From positions 1 through 64,000 of the forward strand of contig JAEWXO010000046.1 of the NCBI GenBank assembly GCA_023458875.1: DNA of 64,000 bases, in the 5' to 3' direction. Source of the stretch: Bacillota bacterium (GTDB taxonomy: Bacteria; Bacillota; Clostridia; Oscillospirales; Ruminococcaceae). The notes under the pieces were generated by a model. It was not told the origin of the DNA. It did not search any database and worked only from the letters and a program-made list of their open reading frames with translations. The first letter of the stretch is position 1. Every line of letters starts with the position of its first letter. A program made the translations under genes and the position numbers. Below are positions 1-9,236 of the stretch, one piece after another.

Positions 1-1619
1 CTTTCACACTGTGTTATCCTTTCTTTGAGCTTATCCATCTCAGAGATAATACTGTTTTTCTGCTGCTCCAGAGCAAAGAGTTTTTTCTTCTCAGTTGCTA
101 TTAGTGACTTATGTCTGTCTGAATCTGTATTATATTTATTTTTTAATGTTCGCATTTCAATTTCAGCATTACGGAGAACATTTTCATCAACGCGTGAAAT
201 ATTTATTTTCTTCTCTTTTCTTACTTTTACAATGATAGCATATATACAGGTTACTATACCCAGAATGAGAAATGCTAATACGAAAGGTTTATTCAAAAAT
301 ACTATCGTTGTTAATGACAATCCAATGAGAGAAATAGAAGCATATACAAGATTATTACTTGCATGTATAGGTTCAAGATTTACAGCATAGCTTGCGTTGT
401 GAAGTTTTTCTTCTGCAAGCAGAAGCTTATGCTTTGAAACCTCCTGAAAATGAGTATAATCCGATTCAGCAGTCTGCAGCTTAAATCCTTCCTGCATAAT
501 AAGATTATTTAATTCCTCAAGAGCAATTTTCTTGCTTTTATATTCTGAGTTAAGACGGGACAATGCATATTGTGTGTCTTCAATGTAGCCGTTTGTATCA
601 CATATGAAATCAAGAATATCGGCATTATCTTCAGGAGTGTATCTTTCAAGTTGTTTTAAAAGAAATTGCTTTTTTTGTTCCAGGGTTTCTTTTTCCTGCA
701 TAACAGATTTTATGCTGTCAAAAGCTTCACGACATTTTGAAAACGCCTTTTTGTTTTTATTTGCACGTGTTTCAGAAAACTGAGATGATTTCTGTTCATA
801 AAGCTTTGACATTTCAATAAAATTCTGATGAGAATTTACGGAGCTGTGTAATCTTTCAAGTTCACAAAGCATATCCTGAATATCGATCTCTGATTTTATT
901 TTTTCATATTTAAGATTAACCAGGTCATATTTTTCTTTAAGCTTTATGCAGTCATCCTGAAGCTTGAGCTTATCATCTTCATCTTTCTGGGCCTGTTTAA
1001 GATCACTTTTCATAGTTGAAATTAATGTAAGCTTTTCATTGATTACAGAGGAAAGGCTCATTTTATCAGTAGAACTGTTGTAATTATTCAGTCTTTTTAA
1101 AATTTTTGCAGAAGAAACCGACTCGTTTGTAGTAGAAATAAAATTTGATAATATTGAAGACATAACATCAGTATGTGCGGTTTTAAGAATAGCGACTGCT
1201 TCTGACTCGTTTATGTATGAATTTCTTTCAAACATGTGTTTGTCAATTTTAAAAATCTCTTCTCCCGGGCTTGACGTGCATGGAAGATATTCTGTTTTGT
1301 TTTTACTTACGTTTTTTATTGATGTTTTATCGTTGCTGAAATCTTTAGGGTCAAATTTACGGTCAAGAATATATGAACTATTATTACATTCAAATGATAT
1401 TGAGCCCGACATACATGAACCATCTGAAGGTGTATATCTTGCTCTGTGGCTTTTTCTGAAATTATAAACTGTACCATAAAACATAATCCTGATAAAATTA
1501 ATAAGTGATTTTTTATCAGCTTCATTTACGCCGTATATAAAGTTGAAATTGTTGTTTACTTTAAGTGTTGTATCTTTTATATTTCCGAAATTGTCAATAT
1601 GAATTTCATTAATCTTCAT
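1..1619 (-). CDS. SbcC/YhaN-like coiled-coil AAA ATPase (partial, C-terminus off window)
   Basis: This is an open frame with no stop from the ATG at 1617-1619 to the window edge (539 codons), so the C-terminal half with Walker B is missing. It begins MKINEIHIDNFGNIKD, typical of SMC/RecF/SbcC-type DNA-repair ATPases. Long Glu/Lys/Leu-rich coiled coils follow. About residues 410-455 form two hydrophobic stretches around NKPF, like the membrane hairpin in the coiled coil of Firmicutes YhaN-type proteins. The start overlaps the end of the upstream nuclease gene by 11 bases, as in sbcDC/yhaON pairs. The expected Walker A (GxNxxGKST) reads GVNEADKKSL, losing the last glycine and shifting the Ser/Thr, so nucleotide binding may be altered. 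The family is clear; a specific role beyond nuclease partner is inference. Confidence 0.75.
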   Translation of the reverse strand, partial: MKINEIHIDNFGNIKDTTLKVNNNFNFIYGVNEADKKSLINFIRIMFYGTVYNFRKSHRARYTPSDGSCMSGSISFECNNSSYILDRKFDPKDFSNDKTSIKNVSKNKTEYLPCTSSPGEEIFKIDKHMFERNSYINESEAVAILKTAHTDVMSSILSNFISTTNESVSSAKILKRLNNYNSSTDKMSLSSVINEKLTLISTMKSDLKQAQKDEDDKLKLQDDCIKLKEKYDLVNLKYEKIKSEIDIQDMLCELERLHSSVNSHQNFIEMSKLYEQKSSQFSETRANKNKKAFSKCREAFDSIKSVMQEKETLEQKKQFLLKQLERYTPEDNADILDFICDTNGYIEDTQYALSRLNSEYKSKKIALEELNNLIMQEGFKLQTAESDYTHFQEVSKHKLLLAEEKLHNASYAVNLEPIHASNNLVYASISLIGLSLTTIVFLNKPFVLAFLILGIVTCIYAIIVKVRKEKKINISRVDENVLRNAEIEMRTLKNKYNTDSDRHKSLIATEKKKLFALEQQKNSIISEMDKLKERITQCE

Positions 1620-2748
1620 AAAAATTCACCTCGCCGTCAAATGCCCTGAGTCCGATGTATAATGCATTTTCATAAATAATCTTTTCCGCCTCAGATTTAC
1701 ATGCATTCATTTTTACAAGCATCTTTTTTACAAATATACCCTTTAAAGAAAAATCTGAAGCAAGCAGCTGAATATTTGTATCAGGTCTTGAATTATTTTT
1801 TACTGAAACATAGTACAGCGTGCTGGCAAGCTCTAGTGATATGGATTGCGGATTTGGAAGAAAGCCTTCGATTGATTTTCCTGTCAGTGTTATTCTGTAT
1901 AGATTTTCCGCATATTTATCACCGTAAACATGTTCAAGCTTACGTAAAATTGATTTTGCAATCTGAGTATTGGATGCAAGAGAAGAAATATCAAAATTTA
2001 CATCTGCATAAATACGGCTGCTTGTCTCAAAAAATTCAAGATTAACCTTATGCTTGTATACGTCTCCTATGTAAACGCCTTTACGGTCTGTTTCATCAAA
2101 TCCGTTTCCGTCAGGTGTACCTGAATAGGCGTAAAATGTATTTTTGGCTTTAAGTACAGGTGTAGCCAGATGAATATGTCCCATAGCAATGTAATCAAAT
2201 CCTGAATTTTCGATTTGCTTTATTGTTATAGGATTATACTTGCTTTCCTGATTTTCTGTAACAATATCTCCGTGATAAACCATAATGTTTATCATGTTGT
2301 CATCCGGGACCTTAAAATCATTTTTATTGCTGTTCTGATAACTGCTTACAAATGATGATCCGAAAAGCCGGAGATTCTTTTCCGGAAATTCAATCATGGA
2401 AAAATTATTATAAAAAATAATGACGTTTGATGACCAGTCATCATCACTATATGGAGAGTCTACAGCATAATAATCATGATTACCTGCAACAATTGCAATT
2501 TTTACATCAGGGATTGATGCAAACATGCTTTTGACTGATGATATAATTGTATTGTCAACGTGATTGCTGTCAAACAGGTCGCCTGCAATAATAAGAAGTT
2601 CTATTGCTTGTGAACGACATATTTTTACTATATTTTGAAGTGTATTAAGAACCTCAAGCCGTCTGCTTTTAGATTTATTTTTCAGAAACGCCAGCTCAGC
2701 ACATAAATGCAGATCAGCGCAATGTAAAATTTTAATATGATCAGGCAT
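1609..2748 (-). CDS. SbcD/YhaO-like DNA repair exonuclease (metallophosphoesterase)
   Basis: This 379-residue protein has the full calcineurin-like metal-binding set: CADLHLC near the N-terminus (DxH), GDLFD, GNHD, YHGD and GHIH. These ligands hold the two metals used by Mre11/SbcD-type nucleases. The C-terminal third carries the usual capping region. It starts at an ATG behind TAAGGAG and overlaps the next gene, the SbcC/YhaN-like ATPase, so the two are co-translated and probably form one complex acting on DNA ends. SbcD and YhaO cannot be separated without a search; the membrane hairpin in the partner favours YhaO/YhaN. Confidence 0.85.
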   Translation of the reverse strand: MPDHIKILHCADLHLCAELAFLKNKSKSRRLEVLNTLQNIVKICRSQAIELLIIAGDLFDSNHVDNTIISSVKSMFASIPDVKIAIVAGNHDYYAVDSPYSDDDWSSNVIIFYNNFSMIEFPEKNLRLFGSSFVSSYQNSNKNDFKVPDDNMINIMVYHGDIVTENQESKYNPITIKQIENSGFDYIAMGHIHLATPVLKAKNTFYAYSGTPDGNGFDETDRKGVYIGDVYKHKVNLEFFETSSRIYADVNFDISSLASNTQIAKSILRKLEHVYGDKYAENLYRITLTGKSIEGFLPNPQSISLELASTLYYVSVKNNSRPDTNIQLLASDFSLKGIFVKKMLVKMNACKSEAEKIIYENALYIGLRAFDGEVNFYED

Positions 2749-3033
2749 ATTATTTCTCCTTAATAGATTAGTACATTGATTATACTTTAAGTTAATTATA
2801 ACATATATCTAATATTAAGTAAAGTAATTTGTGGATTGAGATGTTAGAAAAAAGTGAACCATATTAGTGATATTGATGTATTTGAACATATTTATAATCA
2901 TAAAACTATTAACTGTTTTTAAATTTGTAAATATGTGAAAAACTTTTTAATTCATAAAAACCGATTATTGCATATTTAATTATGTTATGATATACTTAAA
3001 TGTAATAAACTAAAAACCAGGAGAGTAAATATT
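2749..3033 (+). promoter_or_regulatory. AT-rich divergent intergenic region with alaX promoter
   Basis: A sigma-A-like promoter reads toward the AlaX gene: TTGCAT at 2968-2973, a 17-base spacer and TATACT at 2991-2996, about 38 bases before the start codon. The rest is AT-rich and should also hold the promoter of the leftward nuclease/ATPase pair, but no clear -35/-10 pair was singled out for it. No gene or RNA structure was seen here. Confidence 0.5.
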
Positions 3034-4182
3034 ATGACAGAGAAGTTATTTGATAAAAATGCTTACTTAAAGAATTTTACAGCCAATGTGCTGTCTTGTG
3101 AAAAAATAAAAGAGAACTATGCGATTATACTTGATAGAACAGCATTTTTTCCTGAAGGCGGCGGACAACCTGCTGATACAGGAACTTTAAACGGCGTAAA
3201 AGTAACAGATGTTCAGGAAAACAAAAACAATGACATTGTTCATTATACGTCTGAGCCGTTGGAACCGGGTAATGAAATTACAGGAGAAATAGACTGGAAT
3301 AAAAGATTCAGACGCATGCAGAATCATTCGGGTGAACATATTATATCGGGAATTATTAATAAAAATTTCGGTCTGAATAATGTAGGATTTCATTTAGGAA
3401 GTGAAGATGTTACTGTAGATATTGACGGTGAGCTGACACGTGAAAACCTTAAAATGGTTGAGTATATTGCAAATACAGCAGTAATCGAAAACATAGATAT
3501 CATAGCTGAGTATCCGTCGGCCGATATTCTTAAAAATCTTGAATACAGAAGCAAGCTTGATCTTACCGAAAATGTAAGAATAGTAACTATAGGTGAATAC
3601 GACAAATGTGCTTGCTGTGCACCGCACGTATTAAAGACAGGTGAGATAGGGCTTATAAAACTCCTTGATTTTGAGCGTTACAAGGGTGGAGTACGCATAC
3701 ATATGCTCTGTGGATTTGATGCTATTGATGACTACACACAGAGGTATGAAAACATATCTGAAATATCATCAATGCTTTCGGCAAAGCAGGCAGATGCAGC
3801 TTTCGCAGTAAAAAGAATTGTAAATGAACTAAATGACGAGAAAAAAGCAAAAAATGAATTAAAAAAAGAACTGTTGCAGATAAAAGCAGCCATGATCGAG
3901 CCGTCTGACGGAAATATATGCATTTTTGAAGAAAAATGCGATATGAACGATCTGAGATTTATTGTAAATGAAGCTGTAAAAATATGTGGTGGAATATGTG
4001 CTGCATTTTCCGGAAGCGATGAAAAAGGTTATCATTATGTCATGGCAAGTACATCAGTAAATCTTCGCGAAAAATCAAAGGAAATCAATACAGCATTAAA
4101 AGGTAAGGGCGGCGGAGCTGCAATGATACAGGGAAGCGTTCTGAGCACAAGAAATGAAATAGAAACGTACTTTATTTCTTAA
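3034..4182 (+). CDS. Alanyl-tRNA editing protein (AlaX, long form)
   Basis: A trans-editing protein that hydrolyses mischarged Ser- or Gly-tRNA(Ala). The N-terminal beta-barrel has FPEGGGQPADTG, as in AlaRS second-additional-domain proteins. The zinc site is visible as NHSGEH around residue 98 and CACCAPH around residue 190. After about residue 230 comes a coiled coil, then a C-terminal DHHA1-type domain (KGGGAAMIQGS). At 382 residues this is the AlaX-L/AlaX-II size, with editing and DHHA1 domains but no synthetase core. It starts at ATG after CAGGAGAG. It stands alone, with a lipoprotein gene downstream on the same strand. Confidence 0.88.
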   Translation: MTEKLFDKNAYLKNFTANVLSCEKIKENYAIILDRTAFFPEGGGQPADTGTLNGVKVTDVQENKNNDIVHYTSEPLEPGNEITGEIDWNKRFRRMQNHSGEHIISGIINKNFGLNNVGFHLGSEDVTVDIDGELTRENLKMVEYIANTAVIENIDIIAEYPSADILKNLEYRSKLDLTENVRIVTIGEYDKCACCAPHVLKTGEIGLIKLLDFERYKGGVRIHMLCGFDAIDDYTQRYENISEISSMLSAKQADAAFAVKRIVNELNDEKKAKNELKKELLQIKAAMIEPSDGNICIFEEKCDMNDLRFIVNEAVKICGGICAAFSGSDEKGYHYVMASTSVNLREKSKEINTALKGKGGGAAMIQGSVLSTRNEIETYFIS

Positions 4183-4219
4183 AATTCAGTAAATATCATA
4201 TAGGAAAGGGTGATATGCT

Positions 4220-4864
4220 TTGAAAAAAATATTTATATTCGCACTTGTTCCTGCGATAATCATGGCTACGGGCTGTTCGGATTCTTACCCTAAGCCTGAT
4301 GAAAGTGCATATAATTATGTAACGACACAAGAACCAGGCCTGACATCAGAAAGTCATGATGAAAATGAAGGAAAAGATATAAATACATATACAGATGAGT
4401 ATCTCCTTGAACTTGCAAGAGAAATGTATTTATCAGCATGCAATATGACTGAAAAATATATTTCAGGTTCTGTATACTCAGTTGACCACTCATCAACATG
4501 CATCAGAGACAATCAGACAGCATATCTCGTATCCGATTCTATGATACTGACAATGGATGACATAAGCAGAGACTGGTACAATGTTTTCAGTTCAAAATAT
4601 GCAGACATATACAAAGATATTTTTACAAATTTTTTTGAAGAAAACAATTCCATATGGGTAATAAAGAAAAAATATCCGAAAAACTCATATTATCTTGACT
4701 CGGTTATTTCCGAAATAAGCAACAGAACAGAAAATGAGATTGAATTCAACGTATTATCAACATATAAAAATGAAGATGGCACAAATAAAACATCAAGCAT
4801 GCCGTTTTCAGTAGCTTATACCGCAGACATATTCAAGGTAGGTAAGTTTATTATGCCTTATTGA
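4220..4864 (+). CDS. Lipoprotein of unknown function
   Basis: The N-terminus MKKIFIFALVPAIIMATGC is a lipoprotein signal with the lipobox cysteine at residue 19, so the mature protein should be tethered to the outer face of the membrane. The start is a TTG; the ATG five bases upstream runs at once into a stop, and AGGAAAGGG lies at suitable distance. The mature part is acidic with a Ser/Thr-rich linker and no recognised domain. It sits 37 bases after AlaX and before a HAD gene on the same strand, and may share a transcript with either. Confidence 0.6.
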   Translation: MKKIFIFALVPAIIMATGCSDSYPKPDESAYNYVTTQEPGLTSESHDENEGKDINTYTDEYLLELAREMYLSACNMTEKYISGSVYSVDHSSTCIRDNQTAYLVSDSMILTMDDISRDWYNVFSSKYADIYKDIFTNFFEENNSIWVIKKKYPKNSYYLDSVISEISNRTENEIEFNVLSTYKNEDGTNKTSSMPFSVAYTADIFKVGKFIMPY

Positions 4865-4900
4865 TTTTTATGATATTTATGTATACAGGGAGGGGATATC

Positions 4901-5467
4901 ATGCGGGTTTTTGATTTTGACAATACCATTTATGATGGAGAGAGTGTTTTTGATTTCTATATTTTCAGTATACGTTATAATCCAAAAGTATTAAAATATT
5001 TTTTTGTTGTAATATACCATGTCATATGGTATAAGCTTGGACGAGTCAATATGCCCGAGCTTGAAAGAAAAATAAAAAAATATGCCCGTGATTATGTAAG
5101 TTCTTTTAAAAGCATAGATGTAATGGTAGATAAATTCTGGGATAAAAATATTTATAAGATTAAGTCATGGTATGTTCCGGAATCAGATGACGTTATCCTT
5201 ACTGCTTCATTCGATTTTATTATGAATAAGCTCCAGAAAAGGGTAGGAATAAAAACCTGTTTTTGTTCAATAACAAATTTTGAAACAATGGAGATTACAT
5301 ATCTTAACATCGGTGAAAATAAATTAAAAATGTTTCAAAAAAACTTCGGTAAAGGTGCTGTTGCAGATGAATTCTACACTGACAGTATTCTTGATATGCC
5401 AATGATTAAAATTTCAAAAAAGGCTTTTCTTGTAAAAGGAAATAAAATTGAGCGAATTAAAAAATAG
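4901..5467 (+). CDS. HAD-superfamily (IB-type) phosphatase
   Basis: This 188-residue protein opens with FDFDNTIYDGES, the HAD motif I with nucleophile Asp and general acid Asp. A helical cap containing aromatic-rich segments (about residues 20-50) follows, then FDFIMNKL and a late acidic motif near DSILDMPM that fits motif III/IV. The short length and cap position match HAD-IB (SerB-like) hydrolases. The substrate cannot be predicted. ATG start behind AGGGAGGGG. A tandem pair of structured repeats starts directly downstream. Confidence 0.75.
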   Translation: MRVFDFDNTIYDGESVFDFYIFSIRYNPKVLKYFFVVIYHVIWYKLGRVNMPELERKIKKYARDYVSSFKSIDVMVDKFWDKNIYKIKSWYVPESDDVILTASFDFIMNKLQKRVGIKTCFCSITNFETMEITYLNIGENKLKMFQKNFGKGAVADEFYTDSILDMPMIKISKKAFLVKGNKIERIKK

Positions 5468-5480
5468 CAGATAATTTTCC

Positions 5481-5537
5481 TAGGGCTCAGAGCAACCGCA
5501 AAGTTCGGTCTGTTCGTGCGGGCCAAAACTCCTGCCA
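5481..5537 (+). repeat. Dispersed two-hairpin repeat, copy 1 (diverged)
   Basis: This segment shares the core ACCGCAAAG...CGGTC...TTCGTGC...CTGC with three other intergenic copies in the window. It is the most diverged copy: the first stem is weakened and the second is replaced by GGTCTGTTCG...CGGGCC pairing. It lies just after the HAD gene stop, about 65 bases before copy 2. Both are followed or preceded by CTGCCATAC. Confidence 0.5.
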
Positions 5538-5599
5538 TACTAATAACTTAACTGTCGTTTCTGAATATTGTTACTATTCTGCCATACAATAAAGTGTAG

Positions 5600-5667
5600 C
5601 AGATATGTCAGTGAAGTCCGGGCTACCGCAAAGCCCGGTCGATTCGTGCCGATTCGAACCCCCTGCA
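5600..5667 (+). repeat. Dispersed two-hairpin repeat, copy 2
   Basis: This copy reads GTGAAGTCCGGGC-TACCGCAAA-GCCCGG and then TCGATTCG-TGC-CGATTCGA. The first stem is six GC-rich pairs (CCGGGC/GCCCGG); the second is eight positions with one T-T mismatch. The same layout recurs at 25168 and 29990, always on the plus strand and in intergenic DNA. The 349-base gap 5468-5816 holds copies 1 and 2 and otherwise AT-rich leader sequence for the flavin reductase gene. Confidence 0.7.
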
Positions 5668-5825
5668 AAAGCATTATCCTCTATGTGGGATGAACAGTAA
5701 CAAATATGTGTTCATTATATGAAATAATAAATTCTATTATTGACATATATAAAAACTATGTTATAATAATATTAATCACTTATTATACAAATGTCTGGCT
5801 ATATTTATAAAGGGAAGTGAATGTT

Positions 5826-6428
5826 TTGAATAAAAATGCACTGTTTAACATAGGATATGGTTTATATGTTATTACATCCAGAGACGGAAATAAGGATAAC
5901 GGCTGTATAATAAATACAGTTTTACAGGTTACAGATTTACCGCTCAGAATAGCATTTACAATAAACAAAGAGAGTCTAACTTATGATATGATAAAAAACA
6001 CCGGTCTTTTCAATATCTCAGTTTTATCAACTGATGCGGATTTTGAAATATTTAAACATTTTGGATTTCAAAGCGGAAGAGAAAAAGAAAAACTGAAAAA
6101 TTATCCTGGAGTATTTTATTCCGCAAACGGTATCAGTTATCTTACTGAAAGCTCAAATGCTTTTATTTCCGGAAAGGTAATTTCATCGACCGATCTTGGT
6201 ACACATATATTGTTTATTGCCGATGTTACAGATTCAGAAATACTTAACGAAAAAGAATCAGTAACATATGCGTATTATCACAAATTTATCAAGCCGCGTC
6301 CGACTGATGATAAAAAATCAGGTTATCGATGCAAAATATGCGGATATGTATATGAAGGTGATCCGTTGCCTGAAGACTTTATATGTCCTTTATGTAAGCA
6401 TGGAGCATCTGATTTTGAAAAAATATAA
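5826..6428 (+). CDS. Flavin reductase-rubredoxin fusion protein
   Basis: The N-terminal ~150 residues form a flavin-reductase-like FMN-binding domain (GYGLYVITSRDG, CIINTVLQV). The C-terminal ~35 residues are a rubredoxin with two cysteine pairs, CKICGYVYEG and CPLCKHG, that bind one iron. Such fusions pass electrons to rubrerythrin or flavodiiron proteins during oxygen or peroxide reduction in anaerobes. Two upstream starts are possible; the TTG at 5826 is preferred because AAAGGGAAG lies 9-10 bases before it, whereas the GTG at 5817 overlaps that site. The rubrerythrin gene follows after 25 bases, so the two are probably co-transcribed. Confidence 0.85.
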   Translation: MNKNALFNIGYGLYVITSRDGNKDNGCIINTVLQVTDLPLRIAFTINKESLTYDMIKNTGLFNISVLSTDADFEIFKHFGFQSGREKEKLKNYPGVFYSANGISYLTESSNAFISGKVISSTDLGTHILFIADVTDSEILNEKESVTYAYYHKFIKPRPTDDKKSGYRCKICGYVYEGDPLPEDFICPLCKHGASDFEKI

Positions 6429-6453
6429 AACTAAAACATTGGAGGTAAAAAAG

Positions 6454-6993
6454 ATGAATATCGAAGGATCAAAAACACAACAAAATCTTCAGACTGCTTT
6501 TGCAGGTGAATCACAGGCAAGGAACAAATATACTTATTATGCATCAAAGGCAAGGAAGGATGGATACGTACAAATAGCAAACCTGTTTGAAGAAACAGCT
6601 AACAATGAAAAAGAACATGCTAAAATCTGGTTTAAACTTCTTCACGGCGGTTTCGTTCCGGATACAGTTACTAATTTAAATGATGCTGCAGACGGTGAAA
6701 ATTACGAGTGGACTGATATGTATGACAAGTTTGCAAAGGAAGCAAGAGAAGAAGGATTTGATGATATAGCAAATCTTTTTGAATCAGTTGCAAAAATAGA
6801 AAAGGAACATGAAGAAAGATACAGAAAGCTTCTTTCAAATATAGAGAATGAGCTTGTATTCTCAAAAGAAAATGATGTAATCTGGCAGTGTTCAAACTGC
6901 GGTCATATTGTTATCGGAAAAAAAGCTCCTGATTTATGTCCGGTATGTTCACATCCTCAGTCATATTTTCAGGTTAAAGCAGAAAATTATTAA
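6454..6993 (+). CDS. Rubrerythrin
   Basis: This 179-residue peroxide-scavenging protein has a ferritin-like diiron domain, with ESQARNKY and EKEHAKIW in the first half and EKEHEERY in the second giving the Glu and His ligands. The C-terminal rubredoxin-like domain carries CSNCG and CPVCSHP. The ATG at 6454 has GGAGG ten bases upstream. Next to the flavin reductase-rubredoxin gene it forms a compact peroxide reductase pair typical of strict anaerobes. A strong hairpin terminator follows. Confidence 0.92.
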   Translation: MNIEGSKTQQNLQTAFAGESQARNKYTYYASKARKDGYVQIANLFEETANNEKEHAKIWFKLLHGGFVPDTVTNLNDAADGENYEWTDMYDKFAKEAREEGFDDIANLFESVAKIEKEHEERYRKLLSNIENELVFSKENDVIWQCSNCGHIVIGKKAPDLCPVCSHPQSYFQVKAENY

Positions 6994-7003
6994 ATAAATC
7001 CAG

Positions 7004-7049
7004 AACGGCATAGGTTTGGTACATACACCAGACTTATGCTGTTTCTTTT
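7004..7049 (+). terminator. Rho-independent terminator after rubrerythrin
   Basis: Bases 7004-7020 pair over their whole length (17 pairs including three G-T) with 7027-7043, leaving a six-base loop, and TCTTTTC follows. The remaining 300 bases to the chemoreceptor are AT-rich with no convincing gene; they should hold the chemoreceptor promoter. Confidence 0.7.
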
Positions 7050-7361
7050 CATGACCTTTTCCTGATTTTATAAAACCTATGGAATAGCAGTACAAACAGT
7101 TATTATGAATTACACAGCCTTACAGACGACTATAAACAGCTCATTAATGTGATGGAGGATAGAATATCACTAATAAAACTCAAGCAAATATTGATTTTTG
7201 TCGAAGCCGGCCGATACATATAATGTGGGGGTATCCTGATATCACGATAAAACACGATCTCTGTATATTTGAGTATCAACAGATGATGGATAGAGAGCGT
7301 CAAAATATTTTTTGTTTGTCGTGCACAATAAAACAACATTATATGATATGGAGGGGAAGTT

Positions 7362-9152
7362 TTGAAAAATTTATCAATTAGTAAAAAACTTATTATCGGA
7401 TTTCTTATCGTAGCAATTATCGCGGGAATAGTGGGATGTATTGGCCTGATTAATATCAAGAAACTGGAAGACACTGACAGGCTACTGTATGAAGAAAACA
7501 CTTTGGGGATTGTGTTTTCGGGTGATGCCAATACATATTATCAGCGGTTAAGGTATAATATGGCTGAGATGATTATTCTGAAGGATAATTCTAAAAAGGA
7601 TGATTATATTATAAAATTCAATAATTTCATAGCGGATATTGATGAAAGGTTAAAGAACTATGAAGCTGGAATTATAACGGAAACAGACCGCAACCAGTTC
7701 GCACCGCTTAAAACACATTGGGAGCAATACAGATCATTTATACAGAAGGCAATCGATTTTGCAGAGAAAGGGCAATACGAACCTATGCAAAAGGTGTTCC
7801 TTGAGGATGCCGATGCTTTAAGCTCTGCCTTGATGGATGAATTTCTTGCATTGTATGATTACAACTCTTCCAGAGCTGAAGAGAGATCTATAAGCAACTC
7901 AAAGAATGCAGCAATTTCTACGTGGATTATGATTGCTGTTGTTTTCTGCGCAGTAATGATTGCTATTTTTCTTGGTCTGGTGATTTCGCGCATGATAAGC
8001 AAACCAATCAGAGAAATGGTGGAATCTGCAGACAAATTAGCGAGCGGGAACTTCGATATCAATATTAAGGTTGATTCCAAAGATGAAACGGGCATGCTTG
8101 CGCAGAGTTTCCTTAACATGTCGGATGTCTTAAAAAAGATCATAAAAGACCTTACATATGGGCTGGGCGAGTTCGCAAAGGGCAACTTTATAGTGCAAAG
8201 CCAGGCTCATGACAGCTATGTTGGCGACTTCTACCCTCTGATAGATTCCTTACACAAGATGCGTGAAAATCTCACTAACACACTGTTGAATATCAACACA
8301 GCAGCCGAGCTGGTGGCGGCAGGATCCGATCAGGTATCCAGCGGTGCGCAGGCTCTTGCAGCAGGCTCGACCCAACAGGCGTCTTCAGTGGAGGAGCTTA
8401 CTGCTTCCGCGGAAAAAATTGCGGAGAAGGCGGAAGAAAACTTTGCTGCGATTACTGCCGTGGTCAAGGACGTGCAGCAGACCAGCGATGAAGTCAACGC
8501 CGGAAATGAGCATATGCAGCAGCTTTCACAGGCAATGGCGGATATAATCTCTGTTTCCAATCAAATTGCCAATATTACGAAGATGATAGAGGACATCGCC
8601 TTCCAAACCAACATACTTTCACTCAACGCTGCTATTGAAGCGGCCCGGGCAGGTGCCGCCGGAAAGGGCTTTGCAGTTGTCGCAAATGAGGTTCGTAATC
8701 TTGCTGCAAAATCTGCGGAGGCCGCCAAACAGACCGGCACACTGATACAGTCCTCCGTCATTGCAGTGAAAAGGGGAGCGGAAATTACCAATCAAACCGC
8801 ACAGATTCTCCGTAATGTGGAAACAAGTTCAAACGAAGTTATGGTTAATTTCGGTAAAATCGAACAGTCAATAGCGGAGCAAAATGTCGCCATAGATCAA
8901 ATAAAGGACGGACTATCTCAGATTTCCTCTGTTATTCAAACCAACGCTGCCACATCCGAGGAAAACTCCTCCTCCAGTGAAGAGATGTCCGCTCAGGCTG
9001 TCACTCTGCGGGAAGAGGTCGGTAAATTTAAACTGACCGATAAATTTGATGAATCAGATAAACATGTATCAGAATTATCCCTTTTCTCTGCAAGTGAACG
9101 AAAACTTGAAAATCGTTTGCCGGAATCTGCATTTATATTGGGAAAATATTGA
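7362..9152 (+). CDS. Methyl-accepting chemotaxis protein
   Basis: A 596-residue chemoreceptor. Residues ~10-32 are the first membrane helix, ~33-185 an extracytoplasmic four-helix-bundle sensor, and ~187-210 the second helix. A HAMP domain (ISKPIREMVESADKLASG) follows, then the long cytoplasmic signalling coiled coil. The conserved hairpin tip that contacts CheA/CheW reads IEDIAFQTNILSLNAAIEAA. The start is TTG after GGAGGGGAAG. The cytoplasmic half uses clearly more GC-rich codons than its surroundings. No other chemotaxis or flagellar gene lies nearby, so the partners must be elsewhere. Confidence 0.93.
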   Translation: MKNLSISKKLIIGFLIVAIIAGIVGCIGLINIKKLEDTDRLLYEENTLGIVFSGDANTYYQRLRYNMAEMIILKDNSKKDDYIIKFNNFIADIDERLKNYEAGIITETDRNQFAPLKTHWEQYRSFIQKAIDFAEKGQYEPMQKVFLEDADALSSALMDEFLALYDYNSSRAEERSISNSKNAAISTWIMIAVVFCAVMIAIFLGLVISRMISKPIREMVESADKLASGNFDINIKVDSKDETGMLAQSFLNMSDVLKKIIKDLTYGLGEFAKGNFIVQSQAHDSYVGDFYPLIDSLHKMRENLTNTLLNINTAAELVAAGSDQVSSGAQALAAGSTQQASSVEELTASAEKIAEKAEENFAAITAVVKDVQQTSDEVNAGNEHMQQLSQAMADIISVSNQIANITKMIEDIAFQTNILSLNAAIEAARAGAAGKGFAVVANEVRNLAAKSAEAAKQTGTLIQSSVIAVKRGAEITNQTAQILRNVETSSNEVMVNFGKIEQSIAEQNVAIDQIKDGLSQISSVIQTNAATSEENSSSSEEMSAQAVTLREEVGKFKLTDKFDESDKHVSELSLFSASERKLENRLPESAFILGKY

Positions 9153-9164
9153 TCGAGTAGGATT

Positions 9165-9208
9165 AAAACAGAGTCACTTCTTTTATGATAAGTGACTCTG
9201 TTTTAATT
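9165..9208. terminator. Bidirectional terminator between chemoreceptor and lysozyme
   Basis: A perfect 15-base inverted repeat (9165-9179 with 9190-9204) encloses a ten-base loop. The stem is flanked by A-rich sequence on the left and TTTTAATTT on the right, so it can end transcripts from both convergent genes. Confidence 0.9.
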
Positions 9209-9236
9209 TATTATATAGTAAATAAGGAACCCCATA

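Noticed and set aside
5630..5665. GATTCGAACCCC resembling a tRNA T-arm
   Set aside because: The T-stem does not pair, there is no acceptor, D or anticodon arm on either strand, and the segment belongs to the two-hairpin repeat family.
7130..7531. Minus-strand ORF of 133 codons upstream of the chemoreceptor
   Set aside because: It overlaps the chemoreceptor start antisense and has no Shine-Dalgarno or recognisable motif.
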